Source: Streptomyces klenkii (GTDB taxonomy: Bacteria > Actinomycetota > Actinomycetes > Streptomycetales > Streptomycetaceae). From it: 64,000 nucleotides of DNA. The DNA is taken from contig NZ_RBAM01000006.1 in the NCBI RefSeq assembly GCF_003626645.1, positions 186,001-250,000 of the forward strand. The letters run 5' to 3'. Under the pieces are notes generated by a model, which saw only the letters and a program-made list of their open reading frames with translations, had not been told where the DNA came from and searched no databases. Shown here piece by piece: positions 8,309 through 17,700 of the stretch. Each line of letters starts with the position of its first letter. Position 1 is the stretch's first letter. Both the position numbers and the translations under genes were made by a program.

Positions 8309-8970
8309 AGCCGGCCTCCTCTTGCTCGCGCCGCTGTTTCCCGGAGGCCCGGTTCCCCGACCGCCCGTGCGACGGCGGCCGTGGTGGCCGCCACGTCGCC
8401 GCCGGCACTGATGCGGACGACGGGGAGGCGGGCGACCTCGTCCAGCAGCAGGTCACGCAGATCGGCCTGGAACCGGAGGAACTCCGCTCGCGTGCCGGCC
8501 GTGCCGTAGTGCTCCATGGGGTTGAGCAGCGCCCCTTCGCCGCTGCGCCGCCAGGCGTCCGCGGGGTCCACGTCGAGCAGGACCACGCCGCGCGGCTGCG
8601 GGAAGGTGCGCCACCAGCGGAAGGCCCGGTCGCCGTCCAGGCCGAGCAGGCGGCATTTGGCGAGGACCTTGTAGTAGTAGGAGTCGAGCAGCACGGTCCG
8701 GCCGGCGGGGCCGGCGAGGGCCCGGTCCCGCAGGTACACCACGCCGACCTGGAGCAGCGACAGCACGAAGTCGCCCGAGTACGTGCCGCCGCCGTCCCGG
8801 AGCGCGGTGCCGAGCAGGGCGTGCAGGCCGGCGTGGGGGGCGTACTCCTCGGGCAGCATGTGGCGGTCGTAGGAGACCGGATGGATCGCGGACCGCCCGT
8901 CGGCGAGCGCTTCGAGCACCGAGGACTTGCCGCAGTAGTCGGTGCCCAGCAGCACCCAGAAGTCAGCCAT
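8305..8970 (-). CDS. Thymidylate-kinase-like P-loop protein
   Basis: 221-residue nucleoside/nucleotide kinase-fold protein. A Walker A loop GTDYCGKSS begins at residue 9. The region with LDSYYYKVLAKCRLLG corresponds to the acceptor-binding segment of dTMP kinases, and LLDVDPADAWRR to the strand before the lid. It is similar in length to dTMP kinases but divergent, so the phosphate acceptor is unknown. Its start overlaps the upstream unknown gene by 8 bp and its stop overlaps the GH3-like gene by 4 bp, so the three are translationally coupled. A housekeeping dTMP kinase would not normally sit here; a pathway-specific phosphorylation is more likely, by inference. Confidence 0.7.
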   Translation of the reverse strand: MADFWVLLGTDYCGKSSVLEALADGRSAIHPVSYDRHMLPEEYAPHAGLHALLGTALRDGGGTYSGDFVLSLLQVGVVYLRDRALAGPAGRTVLLDSYYYKVLAKCRLLGLDGDRAFRWWRTFPQPRGVVLLDVDPADAWRRSGEGALLNPMEHYGTAGTRAEFLRFQADLRDLLLDEVARLPVVRISAGGDVAATTAAVARAVGEPGLRETAARARGGRL

Positions 8971-9661
8971 GGCTCCGCTCCTCGGACAGGCAGGCGTAGG
9001 CGCGCAGCGCTTCCGGGGCGTCGGTGTCGCGGTGCACGCGCAGGTAGGCGTAGCCGCCCGCGGGTGGTGCCAGCTCGCGCGCGTGGGAGACGAGGATCCG
9101 GTCGTGCGGCCGCAGCAGTCCGGTGATCAGGGCTTCGCCGAGCGTGTGGGTGAGGTGCACCAGGTACTGCGGCAGGCCCAGGCCGCGTACGTCCACGGTC
9201 AGCCGCCACTGCGCCGGGGCCCCGGCCGTCGGCGCCGCGCCGGGAGCGGCCGCGGGCACGGTCACGGTGACGGTGTCCGGTAAGTCTCCGGGCAGCTCGC
9301 CGCGGAGCGAGCGCAGCAGCAGGCAGAGGCCGCGGTAGTGCGGGCGGGGAGCCGTCGCGTACCAGCAGACGCTCCCGTCGGCGGCCGTCGTCGTCGGGGG
9401 GTGGCGCACGGAGACGTTGCCGGGGTTTCCGGCGAGGAAGAGGGTCTGCGTGAAGTTGGCGAGCCACAGCCCGCGCGTCGCGGCGGGGAGCACGGCGGCG
9501 AATTCCAGGGCCGAGGCGGCGAACCCCGCCGGGTCGAAGGACCGCAGCACCGCGATCGCGGCGGCCCTCCGCTGTTCGCCGGCGAGCCCCGCCCGGCGCG
9601 TGCGTGCCGCGAGCGCGGCCTGGAGCTCGTCCTGCGTGAACATCTCGTCCTGCGTGAACAT
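8963..9661 (-). CDS. Conserved-looking protein of unknown function, TTA-containing
   Basis: 232-residue soluble protein that I cannot assign to a family. It has no signal peptide or membrane segment. The body is mixed alpha/beta, with a Trp/Asn-containing segment (LWLANFTQTLFLAGNPGNV), an Ala/Pro linker near residue 135 and a hydrophobic LPQYLVHLTHTLGEAL helix. The N-terminal hexapeptide MFTQDE is duplicated by an 18-bp tandem repeat, giving two possible ATGs; the upstream one (9661) has GGAGGTG at workable spacing and the second does not. Codon 127 is the rare leucine codon TTA (9281-9283). It begins 1 bp after the stop of the synthetase-like gene and overlaps the kinase gene, so it probably acts with them. 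Confidence 0.75.
   Translation of the reverse strand: MFTQDEMFTQDELQAALAARTRRAGLAGEQRRAAAIAVLRSFDPAGFAASALEFAAVLPAATRGLWLANFTQTLFLAGNPGNVSVRHPPTTTAADGSVCWYATAPRPHYRGLCLLLRSLRGELPGDLPDTVTVTVPAAAPGAAPTAGAPAQWRLTVDVRGLGLPQYLVHLTHTLGEALITGLLRPHDRILVSHARELAPPAGGYAYLRVHRDTDAPEALRAYACLSEERSHG
9626..9661. repeat. 18-bp perfect tandem duplication at a start codon
   Basis: Two identical 18-bp units, 9626-9643 and 9644-9661, duplicate the start codon and first six codons of the unknown gene (MFTQDE twice). The duplication keeps the frame and creates a second in-frame ATG that is too far from the ribosome site to be preferred. It looks like a recent slippage or unequal-exchange event. Confidence 0.9.
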
Positions 9662-9662
9662 T

Positions 9663-10799
9663 TCAGAGGAACACCTCCTCCAGCAAGGGGCGGGCCGTGG
9701 TGGTCCGGGACGTGGCCAGCAATCCCGTGGTGAGCCGGTAGGGGTGGACGTATCCGTAGGGGTGGGCGCACCGGCCGAGGAGTTCCGGCAGTTCGTGCTC
9801 CGCGGCCGGTACGGAACACTCCAGGAGCCGGTGCGCCCGTGCCATGCAGCGCCACAGCAGGTCCGTCCGGAACGGCTCCCGGTCGCCCTGGCCGAGGCCG
9901 GCGATGAAGTACAGCCGCAGGCCCAGCCGGTAAGGGCGCGGCCCCACGCGGTCCAGGAACGTGCGGGCCAGGGGCGCCGCCGTGCGGCCCTCCCATCCGC
10001 CGTGGCGGCTGGTCCGCACGCTGCCGCCGAGCCGGACCCGTCCCAGGCCGACGAGCGACACCCGGGCCCCCAGCGCGGTGAGAACGTCGCGGAGCAGGGC
10101 GTAGTCCGCGAACGACTCGCGGTCGCAGGCCAGGACGAACCGGTCGTACGCGCCGATGAGGGGGATGAGTTCGCGGAGGGTGCCGGCCAGGTAGTTGGGG
10201 TGGCCGTCGGCGCCGACGATCTGGCGCAGCGCGGTGCCCCGGGCGGTCAGGTCGAGGTACACGGGCCCGCGCCACGGCCGGTGGTCCACGCACAGCCCGT
10301 GCCCGGTCAGCGCCTCGACCGTTTCGTCCAGCGAGGCGGCGGGGCGCCGGCGGGTGCTCAGCCCGGGGTCGCGGAGCCCGAGTTCGCGGAACCGCCGGGC
10401 CCACAGTGCCAGGACGCGCTCGCCCGCCGGGTGGAGCCGGCCGTGCCGCTCGGCGGCGTCGCGGCGCGCGGCGAGGTCCTCCGGCGCCGGTACGGGCCCG
10501 CCCGCGTCCCTCCGCCGCTGGAACTCCACGTACAGTCCGCCGATCTGCTCCTCGTCGAGCAGGTCGTAGTCGGTACCCGGATGGACGCGGTCGAGGTAGG
10601 ACCAGAATCCCAGGGTCTGTCCGTTGAGGTGAGCCACGGTGTGGCTGTGGAGGTGGTCCACGTCGTGCAGCAGCCCGGTGGCCCTCCTGAGGACGTCGGC
10701 CCAGAGCAGGCCTTTGATATGACTGAGCGTCAGTGGTTTGGTGGGGGCGACCGGGACGGGTGCGAAGAGGACGCGCTCCCGGCTCTGCGGAGTCCGCAT
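9663..10799 (-). CDS. Truncated class I aminoacyl-tRNA synthetase-like protein (ArgRS-type core)
   Basis: 378 residues, against about 550-590 for a normal ArgRS. Residues 17-39 (VAPTKPLTLSHIKGLL then WADVLRR) align with the class I HIGH region, H27-I28-K29-G30 standing where ArgRS has GHLRS. After a divergent middle, VYLDLTARGT and the stretch containing VGADGHPNYLAGTL resemble the ArgRS segment leading to the adenylate site. GGSVRTSRHGGW (about 259-268) stands where ArgRS carries its KMSKS-like loop. The N-terminal tRNA-binding domain and most of the C-terminal anticodon-binding domain are missing. This is recognition by eye of a remote homologue. A pathway role, such as activating an amino acid or supplying or mimicking aminoacyl-tRNA, is inference. 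It precedes the unknown gene by 1 bp. Confidence 0.55.
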   Translation of the reverse strand: MRTPQSRERVLFAPVPVAPTKPLTLSHIKGLLWADVLRRATGLLHDVDHLHSHTVAHLNGQTLGFWSYLDRVHPGTDYDLLDEEQIGGLYVEFQRRRDAGGPVPAPEDLAARRDAAERHGRLHPAGERVLALWARRFRELGLRDPGLSTRRRPAASLDETVEALTGHGLCVDHRPWRGPVYLDLTARGTALRQIVGADGHPNYLAGTLRELIPLIGAYDRFVLACDRESFADYALLRDVLTALGARVSLVGLGRVRLGGSVRTSRHGGWEGRTAAPLARTFLDRVGPRPYRLGLRLYFIAGLGQGDREPFRTDLLWRCMARAHRLLECSVPAAEHELPELLGRCAHPYGYVHPYRLTTGLLATSRTTTARPLLEEVFL

Positions 10800-10835
10800 G
10801 CCGTCACCCCCGCCCGGCCGGTGCGGAGGGGACGG

Positions 10836-11651
10836 TCAGAACAAGAGGAAGACCCCGATGGCGCCGATGGCGGAGTCGGCGACCAGGTGTGCGACCCAGG
10901 CGGCGAGGATGCCCTCGCTCCGGATCCGGATGACGCCCAGGACGATCCCCCACGCCGCGGCCATGGCGGCGCCCGGCCACCCGGAGGGGAAGCCGCTGAG
11001 GTGCGCGACGCCGAACACGACGGCCTGGAGCACCACGGCCGGTGCGGTGCCCAGCAGGGTTCTCAGCTCGGTGAGCAGGAAGCCCCGGTACAGGAACTCT
11101 TCCGCGATCCCGTTCACCACGGCGAAGCCGACGATGACCGCGAGCAGCAGGAGGGGTGACCGGTCCCGGGCGCCGTCGACGAACGGCGGGGGCGCGGGAT
11201 GGACGATCCGGGCCCAGGTCACGAGCGCGGCGGTGCTCAGCACCACCGTGGCGGCCATCAGCCAGGGCAGTTCCCGCGTGGTCCGGCCGCGCCTGAGCCA
11301 CTGGCCGGTGGGGTGGGGGGCACGGCACCTGCGGTTGACGAGGTGCCCCACGCCGAGCGCCAGCAGCACGGTCACCGGCCAGATCAGCACCGTCCCGTTC
11401 AGGACGTGCGCACCGGTCAGCGCGAAGGCCACCACGAGGTCCGCCAGCAGCGTCGTACGCACGGCCGGGGCGGAGCCCGAGGCGATGGCGGCCGTGGTGG
11501 CCAGCACCGCCCCGGCCGCCACGACCAGGGAGACGACCGGCGAGCCGGCAGTGACCGGGACCCCGATCAGGAGCGCCGCCGTCCCCGCCGCGAGGCCGGG
11601 GAGTGCGGTCCGCTGCCGCGGGGCGATGGCCTCGTCGCTCTGCATGGTCAA
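10836..11651 (-). CDS. CPBP-family intramembrane metalloprotease
   Basis: 271-residue polytopic membrane protein of the CPBP (CAAX protease/bacteriocin-processing, Abi) family. The catalytic motifs are present: EEFLYRG with the paired glutamates near residues 183-184, a histidine in GVAHLSGF near residue 216, and a second histidine in VAHLVADS near residue 253. About eight hydrophobic segments surround them. The start is either TTG 11651, six bases after GGGAGGG, or ATG 11645; the TTG has the better spacing. It lies 60 bp downstream of the last NRPS gene and 36 bp upstream of the synthetase-like gene on the same strand, so it is probably cotranscribed. Such proteins can give self-immunity or process peptides; the role here is unknown. 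Confidence 0.8.
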   Translation of the reverse strand: MTMQSDEAIAPRQRTALPGLAAGTAALLIGVPVTAGSPVVSLVVAAGAVLATTAAIASGSAPAVRTTLLADLVVAFALTGAHVLNGTVLIWPVTVLLALGVGHLVNRRCRAPHPTGQWLRRGRTTRELPWLMAATVVLSTAALVTWARIVHPAPPPFVDGARDRSPLLLLAVIVGFAVVNGIAEEFLYRGFLLTELRTLLGTAPAVVLQAVVFGVAHLSGFPSGWPGAAMAAAWGIVLGVIRIRSEGILAAWVAHLVADSAIGAIGVFLLF

Positions 11652-11711
11652 GGCTGTCCCTCCCCACGGGGGCCGGTGGTCGCGAGCAGTCTAGCGAGGC
11701 GGCTCCGCGGC

Positions 11712-14700
11712 TCATGCGATCCTCAACTTCCGGTCCAGGACCGCGCCGATCTCCGCGAGCGCCTTGCCGTCCATGAGCTCCAGGTGCGCGCAGGGCAGCC
11801 GGTGGTCGGTGAGGGTGCCGTCGACGTGCCGGTCCCAGGCCCGTACGACCGGGCCGTCCGCGGGCTGGTCGTGGGACGCGGTGAAGAACTCCACGTCTCC
11901 CCGGAACAGCCCGGGGGTGAACTGCCGTTGCAGCCTGGTGTTGCGGGCCGCCGCGTCGAGGATCGCCTCCATCGTCCGGTCGTTCTCGTACGGGCGGTGC
12001 TCGTCGCGGGCGGTCAGGAACTCCAGGACCTGGGTGCGGTCCAGCGGGCCGGGGCCGAGTTCCGCCGCGTCGTGGCCGAGCCCCTGGAGCAGCGCCCGGA
12101 GCACCTCGGACTCCATGGCGCGGTCGTCGGTCGCGGGCAGCAGGCGGCCGGGGTAGGCGTCGAGCATCGCCAGCAGCGCCACGCGCTCGCCCAGGCGCTG
12201 GAGCTCGACCGCCATGGCGTGGGCGGCGACGCCGCCGAACGACCAGCCCATCAGGTGGTACGGGCCGTGGGGCTGGACGGTGCGGATCCGCGTGACGTAG
12301 TCGGCGGCCATCTCCTCCAGCGTGGCGCAGTGCGCCCCGGGCTCGCTGATGGCGCGGGCCTGAAGCGCGTACACGGGGTGACGAGGGTCGATGTGCCGGG
12401 TCAGCCCCTGGTAGCTCCAGCCGATCCCGACGCCGGGGTGGACGCAGAACAGGGCCGGCCCCTCGCCGAGGGAGCGCAGCGGCAGCAGGGCGCCGAACGC
12501 GGTCGCCGTGTCCGTGCCGCTGTGGAGCCGCCGGGCGAGCCCGGCCGGGGTGGGTGACTCGAACAGGCTGCGGATGTCGACCCGTACGCCCAGCTCGGCG
12601 CGGACCCGGTGGATCAGCTTGGTGGCCAGCAGCGACTGGCCCCCGAGGTCGAAGAAGTCGTCGTCGACGCCGACGCCGGGCGTGCCGAGGACCTCGGCGA
12701 AGATGCGGCAGAGCATCTCTTCCTGCGGGTCGCGGGGGTCGCGGCCGGCGGGACCGCCCTCCGGGCGGGGCCTTTGCGGGTCCCCCACGACCGGCGCGGT
12801 CGCGGCTGCCGGGGCGGGCCGCCGGGCGAGCGCCGTGCGCAGTTGCCCGTCCGCGTCCGCCGTCACCTCCGCCACGGGCCGGTCCTGATCGTCCGCCAGC
12901 TGTCCGAGGATCACGGCCAGCTCCCGGACCGCCAGCTCGACCGTGCTCCGGTCGAAGACCCCCGGGCGGTAGTCGGCCCGGATCATGATGCGCTCTCCCG
13001 GGGTCACGATCAGGGCGAGCGGATAGTGCGCCCCGTCCCGCACATCGGCGTCCACGACCGTGAGCCCCGCCTCCGACAGGTCCAGCGCGGCGGCGTCGAA
13101 GGGGTAGTTCTCGAAGGCGAGCACCGTGTCGAAGAGGGTGGGCAGGCCCGTCGCCCGGTGGATGTCTATCAGGGCGAGGTGGTGGTGTTCGGAGAGTTCC
13201 GACTGCTGGTCCTGCAGCCGTTGCAGCAACGCGGTCAGCGGCTCGCCCGGCTCCGGTCGCACGCGTACGGGCACGGTGTTGATGAAGAGGCCGGCCATGC
13301 CGTCCACGCCCGGGAGGGAGGGCGGGCGGCCGGAGACCGTGGCGCCGAAGACGACGTCGGTGCTCCCCGTCACCCGGCCGAGCAGCAGCGCCCACGCGGC
13401 CTGGATCAGCGTGTTCACCGTCAGACCGCGCCGCCGGGCGGCGGCCGTCAGCCGTCCGGTCAGCTCTGCCGGAAGGCGGGTCAGCAGGGTGCCGGCGGGT
13501 GCCGGGTCCCGGGCGGCGTCCGCCGTCCCCGCCAGGAGCGTCGGCTGCTTCAGGCCGCTGAGCGCCGCCTTCCAGGCGCGTGTCGCGGCCGGGCGGTCCT
13601 GCTCCGCGAGCCAGCCGAGGAACTCCCGGTAGGGGCGTACGGCGGGCAGGCCCGGGTCGCCGTCCGAGCCGCCGTACAGCGCGAAGAGGTCGCCCAGGAG
13701 GATCGGCAGGGACCAGCCGTCGAAGAGGATGTGATGGCTCGTCACCAGGAGCCGGTGGCGGCGCTCACCGGTGCGGGTGACGGCGAAGCGCAGCAGCGGC
13801 GGGGCCGCCAGGTCGAAGCGCCCGGCCCGGTCGGCGGCCGCGATCCGGCTCAGTCCGGCCTCCCGCTCCGCCGCTCCCGCCCCGCTCAGGTCGGTCTCGG
13901 CCCACTCCGGCGCGGCTTCGGCCGGAATCACCTGGACGGTCTCGCCCGACGGGAGCGAGTGGAAGCCGGCCCGCAGCGCCTCGTGGCGGCGCAGCAGCGC
14001 CCGAGCGGCCCGCCGCAGGGCGCCGGTGTCCAGGTCCCCGTCGAGGTCGAGGGAGATCTGCACGACGTAGGCGTCGGGCGCCGTGGAGTCGTAGAGGGAG
14101 TGGAAGAGCATCCCTTCCTGGAGCGGGGACAGCGGCAGGACGCCGGCGAGCGCCGGGTGTGCGGCCTCGGCGGCCTCGACCTCCTCCTGGGTCAGCCGTA
14201 CGAGCGGGAAGTCCGCGGGCGTGTGCCCTCCCGCGCCCGGCTGCCCGGCGTGGCGGGCCAGCGCCGCCAAGGCCTGCCGCCAGAGCTGGTCGAGCCGCTG
14301 TACCTCTTCCGCCCGGAACAGCCGGTCCGGCCAGGTCCACGTCGTGCTCAGCACGGGTCCTCCGCCGTCCGCGCCTTCGCGCACGAGCGCGTCCACCGCC
14401 AGGGGGTGGCTCATCGGAGAGGCGGGGTCACGGCCGGCGCCCAGCGCGTCCGCATCCGTGGCGAGTCCCCATCCGGCCGTGTCGCTGCCGGCGGCCTCCC
14501 CCACCCGGCCCAGGTAGTTGAACGCGATCTCGGGACGGGGCAGCCCGCGCAGCTCGCCGCTGGTGCGCGGGTTGAGGTAGCGCAGCAGCCCGTAGCCGAC
14601 ACCCTTGTCCGGCGGCACCCGGAGCTGCTCTTTGACCCGCTTCAGCGCCCGGCCCACGGCGGGCCCCGCGGAACGGATCTCGTCCCATGCGGCGCGCTCC

Positions 14701-17700
14701 GGGTCCAGTCGTACGGGAAACAGGGTCGTGAACCAGCCCACGGTGCGGGACAGGTCCGTTCCCGGCACGATCTCCTCCCGGCCGTGTCCCTCCAGGTCGA
14801 TCAGGGTCCCGGTCGCGCCGCCCCGGCCGCGTTCGCGCCGCCATTCGGCGAGTGCCAGGGCGAGGGCCGTGAGCAGGACGTCGCCCGGCGTCGCGTGGAA
14901 CAGCGGGGCCGCACGCGTCAGCAGCGCGTCGGTCTCCCCCGCCGGCAAGTCCGAGGTCAGCGACCGGGAGGTCAACACGGTGTCGCGCGCCGGGTCCAGC
15001 GGTACGCGGGTCAGCGGCTCGCCGGCCGCCGCGCCCGAAGCCATGCCGGTCCACACGGCCAGCTCCGCGGTCCGGTCCGGCTCGGTCGCGGCCTCGCACA
15101 ACTGCTGTGCCCAGCGGCGGAACGACGTCCGCACGGGGGCGAGTTCGGGCCGCCGCCCGGCCGTGGCCTGTTGCCAGGCGTCCGCGAGGTCCTGGACCAG
15201 GATCCGCCATGACACCCCGTCCACGGCGAGGTGGTGGACGAGCAGCAGGAGCCGGCCCGGAGCGCCGGGGCCCGCATCGAACCACACGGCCTGAAGCATG
15301 ACGCCGTCCGCCGGCCGGAGCCGGTCCCGCGCGGCCGCGGCCTGGCCTGCCACGGCTGCCCTGATGCCGTCCGGGCCGGCTCCCCGCACGTCCACGCGGT
15401 GCAGCAGCGTATCGGCGTCGGCCTCGTGGGGAGGGAGCACGTCGAGCGTCCACGAGCCCGTACCGGGTCCGGTGGGGCGGTCGCTGCCGGTGCGCAGCCG
15501 GGAGCGCAGCATGTCGTGCCGCTCCATCAGCGCCTGAAGGACCGTGACCAGCAGGTCTCTGGTGGCCTCGCCGGGGCTGCGCAGGAGCACCGACTGGTGG
15601 AACCCGTCGACGGGGCCGCCGTGCTCGCGCAGCCAGTGCATGACCGGGGTCAGCGGCACCTCTCCGATGCCGGCGCCCGGCTCCTCGGCGGGCTCGGGGG
15701 CGAGTGCCGCCGCCTCGGCGGCGAGCGCCGCCACGGTGCGGCAGCGGAAGACGTCGCGGGCCGAGAACGACAGACCGGCTTCCCGGGCCCGCCCGGCGAG
15801 CTGGATCGCCCCGATGCTGTCGCCGCCGAGATCGAAGAACCCGTCGTCCGTGCCGACCCGTTCCAGGCCGAGTATGTCGGCAAACAGTCGGCACAGCGCC
15901 GCCTCTTGAGGTGTGCGCGGGCTTCCGGAGGCCGGGGCGGGCCCGGCCGCGGGCGCGGGGAGGCGTGCGGTGTCGAGCTTTCCGTTGGCGGTCAGCGGCA
16001 CCGCCTCCAGCGGCACCACGGCCGACGGCACCATGTGTTCCGGAAGCACCTCGCGCACGTGCGCCCGCAGCTCCTCCGCAGCGGGTGGGCGGCCGTCCCG
16101 GCCGGTCACCCAGGCCACCAGGCGCCCGTGGTGGGCACCCGGCCCCTGATGGACGCGTACGACGGCCTGCCGCACACCGGAGTGCCGCTCCAACGCCGCT
16201 TCGATCTCGCCGGGTTCGACCCGGAAGCCGCGGACTTTGAGCTGCTGGTCAGCGCGCCCGGCGAAGGCGAGCTGCCCGTCCTGCCCCCACCGGGCCAGGT
16301 CTCCCGTGCGGTACATCCGGGCCCCCGGCGGCCCGAAGGGGCAGGCCACGAACCGTTCCGCGGTCATGCCCGGGTTCCCCAGATAGCCGCGGGCGACTCC
16401 CGCGCCCGCGATGTACAGCTCGCCCGTGACACCCGGCGGGACGGGGCGCAGGCGCTCGTCGAGCACATAGGCGCGGGTGTTGTGGACCGGGGCCCCTATG
16501 GGCACCGTGGGCGGGCGGTCGTCGCCGTCCCATGTCGCGGAGGTGACCTGGATCGTCGTCTCGGTGGGCCCGTAGAGGTTGACGAGCACGGCCCGCCACC
16601 CCGTGGCGACACGGCTGGCGACCGCCGTGGGCAGGGCCTCGCCGCCGGCGAACACCCGGCGCAGCCCGCTCCCGTCGATGCCGTCGGGCAGTGCGGCGAG
16701 CAGGGACGGCACGAACTGCGCGACGGTGACGCGGTGGCGGGCCGCGTAGGCCATGAGGGCGGCCGGGTCGCGCACGAGGTCGTCCGGCGCGACGCACAGG
16801 GCGGCCCCGGACAGCAGCGGGTGCCAGATCTCCCAGACGGCGGCGTCGAAGCTCACCGCTGTCCTGGCCAGCATCACGTCCCCGCCGTCGAGAGGGTGCT
16901 CCCGGGCCAGCCACCGCATCTGGTTGACGACGCCGTCGTGGGTGGCCACGACACCCTTCGGGGTGCCGGTCGAGCCGGAGGTGTAGATGACGTACGCGGG
17001 ATGGGCTCCCCGCAGGGGCGACGCCCGGTCGGCGTCGGTGAGGTCGGCGTCGGCGTCGGCGAGGTCCGCCCCCTGGCCGTCGTGCTCGTGCTCATGCTCA
17101 TGCTCACGGAGGAGGTCGGTCGCTTCGCTGAGCACGACCGCGGGCCGGGCCTCGCGCAGCATGAGCCGCACCCGCTCGGCCGGGTACGCCGGGTCGACCG
17201 GCAGGTAGGCGGCTCCGGTCTTGAGGACGGCCAGCAGTGCCGTCACCAGTCGGTCGGAGCGCGGCAGCAGCACGGCGACGACGGACTCGGGCCCGGCGCC
17301 GCGTGCCAGCAGCCGCCGGGCCAGGCTGTTGGCGCGCGCGTTGAGCTCCCCGTAGCTGAGCCGCCGGTCCTGGAAGATCACGGCGGTGCGGTCGGGGGTG
17401 GCCGCCGCCTGTGCCTCGAACAGTTCGGGAAGCGTGGCCTGCCGCATGTCCCGGGCGGTGTCGTTCCACTGCTCCAGCACGGCCTCCCGCTCCCCCGGCA
17501 GCAGGGCGTCAATGTCCCCGATCCGGACCCCGTCGTCGGCCGCGACCGCCTCCAGCACCCGCACGAGACGCCGGGCGATCGTCCCGGCCGTACGCCGGTC
17601 GAACAGGTCGGTGCTGTATTCGAGGACGGCGGTCACGCCCGCGGGGGCACCCCGTTCGTCGGTGTGCTCCGTGAAGTCGAAGGAAAGGTCGAACTTCGCG

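Noticed and set aside
9663..10799. Housekeeping arginyl-tRNA synthetase
   Set aside because: The protein is about 200 residues too short, lacks the N-terminal and most of the anticodon-binding regions, and its signature motifs are altered.
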